NCBI GenBank assembly: GCA_024684665.1
Contig: JAIKWN010000002.1
Span: 1 to 36,593 of the forward strand
Reading direction: 5' to 3'
Length of the DNA: 36,593 nt
DNA from: Clostridiales bacterium
GTDB lineage: Bacteria; Bacillota_A; Clostridia; Christensenellales; Aristaeellaceae
Each line of letters starts with the position of its first letter. Position 1 is the first letter of the stretch. The translations under genes were made by a program, and so were the position numbers. The notes beneath the pieces are model-generated. The model had not been told where the DNA came from. It made no database searches and saw only the letters and a program-made list of their open reading frames with translations. This document shows positions 31,529 to 36,593 of this stretch, piece by piece.

Positions 31529-32944
31529 TTGAGAGCGGTTCTGCTGGACCGGGCGGACGACGGACTCCTTACAGTTTTGAATAAGAAGACAAACGCGCCG
31601 GCGCGCATTCTGCTTGCCGCCGTCGCTTGCCTCATCTTCTTTACTGTGGCCTGTGGAATGCGCTATGCCCAGATCGAGAGTCACTACGGTGGTGATCCCA
31701 CGTCGCGAATCCGTTTTACCGCGGGAATCTTTACGCTGATCTTCGCCCTGGCGCTCGCGATCCAGCTTCGCATCGGTAGGGGGCTTCCCCTCTGGACGCT
31801 GATTCTGACCGCGGTCATAACCGGCTGTGTGCTGCTCGCGAAGATCTCGCTTCTGGATTATGAGAGTGACGATTTTCAGATCTTCCTGACACGATGGATG
31901 TACCTGTATCAGGGGCTCGGCGTGCGGGAGGGCCTGGGACGCTATGTGGAGAGCGATTATACGCCTCCCTATCTTTATTTGCTGCAGATTGCCTCCCATG
32001 CGGAATACTATCCATGGAATTACCTCGTGAAGTTCTGGTCGGTGCTATTTGAGGTGCTCCTCTGCGCGGCTGTTACGGGCATTGCGGGCCTTCATGTACG
32101 CAGCGCCGCCAGCCGGCTGCTCGTATTGCATCTTGCTTCCATGTTGCCGACGGTGGTATTCAACAGCGCGTACTGGGGTCAGTGCGATGTCATCTACGTC
32201 AGCTTCTGCCTTCTGGCGCTTTACCTGGGGCTGCGCGGCAAAGGAAGCTTCAGCATGATTTCCTTCGGCGTTGCGCTGTCTTTCAAGCTGCAGACGGTGT
32301 TTTTTCTGCCGGTTCTGCTGCCGTTCTGGCTACGGAAAGATGTGAAACTCTGGCAGGTTCTTCTGATCCCCACCGCGTATATGGGGATGATGATCCCCGC
32401 GCTGTGGGGCGGGAAATCGCTGCACCACGTTCTAACAGTCTACATTCAGCAGGCGGGGCACTACAATTTCATCACGGTGAACGGTACGTCCCTCTGGCAT
32501 CTGATCGTTACCCCAGCGCAGACGACCGGCGCGCTGATGAAGATTTTTGGAACTATGGCGACGATGATGGGCTTCGCGGCGATGGCTGCGATCTGCGTCG
32601 CGGTCATCCTGAGACGCGACCGGCTGACGGATGAGAACGTCACCCTTGCCTGCCTGCTGACGATCTCGGCCATTCCCTATTTCCTCCCCAAAATGCATGA
32701 ACGCTATACCTTTGGCGCCGACGTGCTGTCCGTTGCGGTCGCGGCTCACAATCCGCGGCTTGCCGTTCTTCCGTTGCTCTTCGGGCTTTCCTCCTATATC
32801 TGCTATACGGCCGGATTGCCGGGGGACGCCATTTTTGAACTGAAGTGGGCTTCCCTCATCCAGGGCGCCGCAGTCCTCGTGACGGCGATCGCCCTCTGGC
32901 GCGGACTGAACCAGGCCCCGGCCTTGACGGAGGTGAAGGGATGA
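31529..32944 (+). CDS. Gpi18-like GT-C glycosyltransferase (paralogue 1)
   Basis: A 471-residue polytopic membrane protein of the Gpi18-related group (COG5542 type). Features: an acidic loop motif LDYESDDFQIFLTRW, PPYLYLLQI, NSAYWGQCDVIYVSFCLLALY, the shared FKLQTVFFLPVLL, and the late loop PKMHERYTFGADVL. Motifs resembling CDxxY, FKLQ and HERY recur in paralogue 3. I chose TTG 31529, eight bases after GGAGG; GTG 31520 overlaps that site. It overlaps the next gene by ATGA. It likely acts on a polyprenyl-linked sugar at the outer membrane face. Substrate unknown. Confidence 0.8.
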   Translation: MRAVLLDRADDGLLTVLNKKTNAPARILLAAVACLIFFTVACGMRYAQIESHYGGDPTSRIRFTAGIFTLIFALALAIQLRIGRGLPLWTLILTAVITGCVLLAKISLLDYESDDFQIFLTRWMYLYQGLGVREGLGRYVESDYTPPYLYLLQIASHAEYYPWNYLVKFWSVLFEVLLCAAVTGIAGLHVRSAASRLLVLHLASMLPTVVFNSAYWGQCDVIYVSFCLLALYLGLRGKGSFSMISFGVALSFKLQTVFFLPVLLPFWLRKDVKLWQVLLIPTAYMGMMIPALWGGKSLHHVLTVYIQQAGHYNFITVNGTSLWHLIVTPAQTTGALMKIFGTMATMMGFAAMAAICVAVILRRDRLTDENVTLACLLTISAIPYFLPKMHERYTFGADVLSVAVAAHNPRLAVLPLLFGLSSYICYTAGLPGDAIFELKWASLIQGAAVLVTAIALWRGLNQAPALTEVKG

Positions 32945-34464
32945 TGACTGGGCGAACAAATGGGCAGGGAACTGAAAAACGGAGTTCATGGGACTGGTTC
33001 CGCCGCCTGATGCTCTGGGTGCCTGAGCGGAGCGCATGCCTTGCGATCGGCGCCCTTTTAACTGCCGGCTTCTTCGTGTACAGCCTGCGCGCAAGTTCGG
33101 AACTGGTGGGCGCGCAGGTTATCGCCGCTATTGCCGCGCTGAGCTTTGCGGCGCTCCTTCTGGAGGGCTGGAACGCTGCGAAAGGAAAGCCACTCGTGCT
33201 TCTTCTGATGACCGCTCTCCTGTTCATGCTGGGGATCGGCGCGCACCTTTCCCTGATGAAGATTTCGCCCGGTCGAATGAAAAACGTGCTTCGCCCCATG
33301 CTGGATGGCATGTGGAATTACGATCTCCGGGTTGCAATGGCTTGGGAGCCGGATTCCTGGTCCGGCGGATACCTGGTTTTCATGGCGCTGATTTCCCGTC
33401 TTGAAACGTTTCCGCCGCTGTACGCGGTTAAACTCTTCGATCTTTTCAGCCTGTCGATGGCGGCTGTAGCTCTTTCGCGCCTTGCGACTGCCCGCGGGGC
33501 CGGTTCCATGGGGAGGATTGCGGTAGCTGCCTTCTGCCTGCTGCTGCCGACGGCCCTCATGAACGCAGGACTTTGGGCGCAGTGCGACGCGGTGTTTGCG
33601 GCGTTTTCCCTGTGGGGGCTTGTTTTCCTGTTTGACGATCATCCACTGGCGGGATGCACTTTTTTCGGTGCGGCCCTTGCTTTTAAGCTACAAAGCGCAT
33701 TTCTCTTTCCGCTGCTCCTGGTCCTGTTCTTCGCAAAGCGCGTCCGCCTGCGGCACATAGCCGCACTGGCCCTCGTCTTTCTTGTTTTCCATTTGCCGAT
33801 GCTGCTGGAAGGGCAGGGTCTTTCGTCTGTGCTGGGGCGGTATGAGCGACAGATACGCGTGACCGCATATGGCGAGGAAACGGAAGAGGCGGAAGAAACA
33901 GATGAGGACGCCGCCTGGTTTGACGAGGCTCTGGAGGAAGGGGAAGAAGCTGCTGAAGAAGAACCGGAAGCGCTCCCAACCCATGAGGGGCTGGCGGATC
34001 ATGCGGCGAGCGTGTACAGCCTGATGACAGTCGCCTCTGTCCGGGAGTTTTCCGGTATGGGCCTCTATCTGTCTATTGCGGCGGTGCTCATCGTGGTATT
34101 CGCTCTCCTGCGGGCTCGCGTACCGCTGACGGCCGACGTCTTTCTCACGGCGGCGATGCTTCTATCCTGTGGCCTTCCTCTTATCCTGCCGCAGATGAAC
34201 GCAAGGATGCTGTTCCTCGCGGGACTGATCAGCCTGGCGAGGCTCAATTCTCCTCTGCGCGCCGTTCAGGCTGCGCTGCTGGAAACGGTTTCCCTCTGCT
34301 GCTATATTGAAGCAGTTTTTTCAAGCGACGCGCTGAAAGCGACGGTGCTGCCTATGAGTTTTGTCAGCCTGATCGCGATTGCGGTCGCCTGCTCGGTTGC
34401 CTGGGAACTGTTTGCGTCGATCACGAACCAGGATCCCCGGGGGGTGCCGCATGAACCGGTTTGA
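32941..34464 (+). CDS. Gpi18-like GT-C protein (paralogue 2) with an acidic loop
   Basis: A 507-residue polytopic protein clearly related to its neighbours: NAGLWAQCDAVFAAFSLWGL and ALAFKLQSAFLFPLLL match paralogues 1 and 3. Two features differ. At about residues 310-345 a Glu/Asp-rich insertion (EETEEAEETDED and further runs) lies in a loop. The late motif PKMHERY of the paralogues is here LPQMNARM. The acidic first-loop region is also altered (MWNYDLRVAMAW). It may therefore have a changed substrate or have lost catalysis and act as a partner subunit. ATG 32941 follows GGAGGTGAAGGG and overlaps the previous stop by ATGA. The first 30 residues are a polar extension. Confidence 0.76.
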   Translation: MMTGRTNGQGTEKRSSWDWFRRLMLWVPERSACLAIGALLTAGFFVYSLRASSELVGAQVIAAIAALSFAALLLEGWNAAKGKPLVLLLMTALLFMLGIGAHLSLMKISPGRMKNVLRPMLDGMWNYDLRVAMAWEPDSWSGGYLVFMALISRLETFPPLYAVKLFDLFSLSMAAVALSRLATARGAGSMGRIAVAAFCLLLPTALMNAGLWAQCDAVFAAFSLWGLVFLFDDHPLAGCTFFGAALAFKLQSAFLFPLLLVLFFAKRVRLRHIAALALVFLVFHLPMLLEGQGLSSVLGRYERQIRVTAYGEETEEAEETDEDAAWFDEALEEGEEAAEEEPEALPTHEGLADHAASVYSLMTVASVREFSGMGLYLSIAAVLIVVFALLRARVPLTADVFLTAAMLLSCGLPLILPQMNARMLFLAGLISLARLNSPLRAVQAALLETVSLCCYIEAVFSSDALKATVLPMSFVSLIAIAVACSVAWELFASITNQDPRGVPHEPV

Positions 34465-35788
34465 TGAGGCGCTGCGCCGGGGGCTCTTTGAGCCGGCGGG
34501 GAAGGCGTTGCGCACAGCATGCGCGGCTTTTGCTGCGGCGGTGTTCTTCGCGCTGCTTCTGCTGACGCCATTGCTTCCGGGGGGAGCGGCTGCGGGGACC
34601 GGCGCGCGAGCGCTCTTCTGCCTGCTGCTCACCCTGCCGTATCTTCTCCTGCTGCATACTGCGGGGACGCTCAGGCAATCGAAAAGCGCGGCGGGGATGC
34701 TCTTGCTTTCGGCGGCCGCCGCCTGTTCCCTGCTGCTGAGGCTCGTATTTCTCTCGCGGCCGTCAGCGGATTTCGAGAACTATCTAGCCCCCTGGATGGC
34801 GAGAATGGCGGGATCCGGGTTCGCTGAAGCGATGAGAAGCGAGTTCTCCGAATACAACGTCCTCTATCAGTATCTGTTGTTTTTAGCTTCGCGCCTGCCG
34901 TTTGCACCTCTTTCCTCGATAAAGCTGATCTCCCTCTGGGGGGACTGTGTGCTGACGGCGGGGCTTGTCCGCCTCGCGAGAGGAGAGCGCAGGGGTATCG
35001 CTGCCTTTGCCTGCGGGCTGTTCTTGCCGACGCTCGTTCTGAACGGCGGCATGTTTGCACAGTGCGACAGCCTGTACACGGCTGCAGCCGTCTGGGGGCT
35101 GGCTTTTGCGATAGACGGGAAGCACGGGAGGTCAGCCGCGTGTTTCGCGCTGTCGCTGGCTTTTAAACTGCAGGCGGTCTTCCTTTTCCCGATTCTGCCC
35201 GTTCTCTATGCGGACAGAAAAGTCCGTATCCATGGGATCCCCGTTTTTGCGGGAACGCTTGTTGCGGCCGCACTGCCAGCGCTTCTTGCCGGGAAAATGC
35301 CTACGGCTATTCTCGGGTATTACGTGGGACAGACCGGGCTGTATACGGACCTGACCTATGATGCGCCGAATCTGTTCGGGCTTATGAATACAGCCGGGCT
35401 GGACGTATACGCCTACGGACGCTTTGGCATACTGCTCGCCGCGGGGATCTGCCTCGTGATCGCTTCCCTGGGGATCCTTCGGGCGGGAACGCTAAATGCC
35501 AGGGAAATCGTCCGCTTCTCGGCGCTGACCGTCCTGTGTGCGGTCTTTTTCCTGCCCAGGATGCACGAGCGGTATTTTTATCTTGCAGAGGTGCTGCTTG
35601 TGGCCCTCTATGCCCGGGACGGGCGGCGAGCCCCGGCGCTGGCCGCGGCGGAGCTGGCATGTTTTTCCAGACTCTGGGACATGGGGATCAGCCTGCGGGC
35701 CGCATCCCTTCTGATGGCATTCAGTATACTTGCGACAGCTGTGCCAATTCGGAAATTCGGGCGAACGGGAGAGGGGGAGAAACCGTGA
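34451..35788 (+). CDS. Gpi18-like GT-C glycosyltransferase (paralogue 3)
   Basis: A 445-residue polytopic membrane protein. RPSADFENYLAPWMARM in the first loop, NGGMFAQCDSLYTAAAVWGLAF, AFKLQAVFLFPILPVLY and LPRMHERYFYLAEVLL correspond to motifs of paralogue 1, so the HERY motif is intact. ATG 34451 overlaps the end of paralogue 2 by 14 bases. GGGGGGTG just upstream serves as ribosome site. The many Ala/Leu codons give local high GC. It precedes the YheO-like regulator with a GTGA overlap. Sugar and acceptor unknown. Confidence 0.8.
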   Translation: MNRFDEALRRGLFEPAGKALRTACAAFAAAVFFALLLLTPLLPGGAAAGTGARALFCLLLTLPYLLLLHTAGTLRQSKSAAGMLLLSAAAACSLLLRLVFLSRPSADFENYLAPWMARMAGSGFAEAMRSEFSEYNVLYQYLLFLASRLPFAPLSSIKLISLWGDCVLTAGLVRLARGERRGIAAFACGLFLPTLVLNGGMFAQCDSLYTAAAVWGLAFAIDGKHGRSAACFALSLAFKLQAVFLFPILPVLYADRKVRIHGIPVFAGTLVAAALPALLAGKMPTAILGYYVGQTGLYTDLTYDAPNLFGLMNTAGLDVYAYGRFGILLAAGICLVIASLGILRAGTLNAREIVRFSALTVLCAVFFLPRMHERYFYLAEVLLVALYARDGRRAPALAAAELACFSRLWDMGISLRAASLLMAFSILATAVPIRKFGRTGEGEKP

Positions 35789-36423
35789 ACCGGGAGGAAA
35801 TGCTACAGTTTCTGAAGAACGAAGCGAAGGGGATCGCCACCATGCTAGGTCCCAACTGCGAAACCATCGTGCACGATATGACACGCCCGGGGCATCCGAT
35901 CCTCGCCATCTACAACGGTGCGGTGACGGGCCGGGAGATTGGCTCTACCGCGGATATTTTCGGCGATATCGGAGACTACGATCCCAGTCTCTACAGTAAC
36001 CGGGATTATCAGAACCAGCTTGTTCTGACCCGGGACGGCCGTATGATCAAGTCCAGCACTTTTAACGTGTCGGGCAGCGAATTCCGGTTTGCTCTCGGCA
36101 TCAACATCGATATCACCGGGTTCATGCGCGCGCAGCAGACCCTGTCGGAACTCACGGCGACCAGCGGGGATCTACAGGAAACGCTGATGCAGGACGCGAG
36201 GAGCCAGCTCGAGGAGCTCCTGCGCGAGTGCGTTAGCGCCGTGGGCAAGGATTTGTCGGAAATGCAGAAATCAGACCGAATGCGGGTGATCCGCATGCTG
36301 ATGAAGCGCCGGGCTTTTTCGTACCAGAAGGCCGTTGCCATCGTGGCGGAACGCCTCGGCGTCTCCCGCTATACGGTGTACAAGTACATCCACGAGATGG
36401 AAAAAGAGAATTCGGACGCATAA
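35785..36423 (+). CDS. YheO-like transcriptional regulator (PAS_6 + HTH_22)
   Basis: A 212-residue regulator. The N-terminal PAS-like YheO domain (about 15-120) has LGPNCETIVHDM, PILAIYNGAVTGREIGS, and KSSTFNVSGSEFRFALGINIDIT. A helical linker is followed by the C-terminal HTH_22 domain (about 160-208), with RMRVIRMLMKRRAFSYQKAVAIVAERLGVSRYTVYKYIHEM. Relatives include DauR, which senses a small molecule, but the ligand here is unknown. I chose GTG 35785 with GAGGGGGAG upstream; it overlaps the last glycosyltransferase by GTGA. As the last gene of the operon it may give feedback on the operon or on distant genes. Longer upstream starts overlap the glycosyltransferase and are unlikely. Confidence 0.87.
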   Translation: MNREEMLQFLKNEAKGIATMLGPNCETIVHDMTRPGHPILAIYNGAVTGREIGSTADIFGDIGDYDPSLYSNRDYQNQLVLTRDGRMIKSSTFNVSGSEFRFALGINIDITGFMRAQQTLSELTATSGDLQETLMQDARSQLEELLRECVSAVGKDLSEMQKSDRMRVIRMLMKRRAFSYQKAVAIVAERLGVSRYTVYKYIHEMEKENSDA

Positions 36424-36468
36424 TAACAGCAGCGGGCGGCGCAGGAAAAAAGCCGTGAAGTGCAAAGG

Positions 36469-36593
36469 TAACTTCCAGACCGTAAAAGCAAGAAAAGGAA
36501 CTGGAAATAAGTCATACAAAAAGGCTGGATAAAGGGTTTAGACTGGAAGTTAGTCATACAGAAGGGACGAAAAGCAAGGGAAATCATAGAAAG
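36469..36593. repeat. Short repeats at the right edge
   Basis: CTGGAAATAAGTCATACA (36501-36518) and CTGGAAGTTAGTCATACA (36543-36560) are imperfect direct repeats 42 bases apart. A weaker third copy of the right half, AAATCATAGAAAG, begins at 36581. TAACTTCCAG (36469-36478) is the exact inverted complement of CTGGAAGTTA (36543-36552). No gene is visible in 36424-36593. The array may continue past the window. Confidence 0.5.

Noticed and set aside
36369..36587. Minus-strand frame at the right edge
   Set aside because: It spans the end of the YheO-like gene and the short repeats. The apparent repeated peptide simply reflects the DNA repeats.
36501..36593. CRISPR array
   Set aside because: The repeats are imperfect, the intervals vary (42 and 30 bases) and no cas gene is present.

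Overview
The window reads as a chromosomal segment of a Gram-positive, Clostridia-like bacterium of moderate to high GC. Supporting signs are strong AGGAGG-type ribosome sites, sigma-A-type promoters with 16-17 nt spacers, a DAP-type MurE, MraZ and FtsA/FtsZ, a WalR/WalK-like two-component pair, a YycJ/WalJ-type hydrolase, CdaA/CdaR and a DUF1292 protein. Most of it is housekeeping DNA: I see no rRNA, tRNA, CRISPR, insertion sequence or phage gene.

Layout. (1) 1-284: start of a leftward family-2 glycosyltransferase, cut by the window edge, and a divergent promoter pair. (2) 285-1619: aspartate kinase. (3) 1738-7415: response regulator, histidine kinase, an exported GerMN-domain protein, a GerMN lipoprotein, and holA. 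(4) 7587-8743: a double zinc-ribbon protein with an acidic tail, coupled to a metallophosphoesterase. (5) 8989-17463: a reduced division and cell wall (dcw) cluster, mraZ - ftsL-like - murE - mraY - murD - ftsQ - ftsA - ftsZ, closed by a terminator. It has no rsmH, ftsI, murF, ftsW or murG. (6) 17527-20458: an ABC permease and ATPase without a binding protein. (7) 20474-22006: a divergent Lgt-like membrane protein (minus) and a DUF1292 protein (plus). (8) 22149-25103: lysA and dnaX. (9) 25093-27212: gluQ and a 100-residue partner (minus), and a YycJ/WalJ-like hydrolase (plus). (10) 27331-36423: one tightly packed rightward operon, cdaA - cdaR - unknown membrane/coiled-coil protein - PIG-V-like glycosyltransferase - three Gpi18-like glycosyltransferases - YheO-like regulator. 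(11) 36424-36593: noncoding DNA with short repeats at the window edge.

The common theme is the cell envelope. Aspartate kinase and LysA bracket the DAP/lysine pathway, MurE and MurD build the stem peptide, and MraY makes lipid I. FtsA, FtsZ, FtsQ and the FtsL-like protein form the divisome. The WalRK-like pair with its GerMN proteins resembles an envelope-sensing module. The cdaA operon is the most unusual part: it links the membrane c-di-AMP cyclase and its YbbR partner to four polytopic GT-C glycosyltransferases, where glmM would normally be expected. Assignments rest on motifs read by eye. No database search was run.
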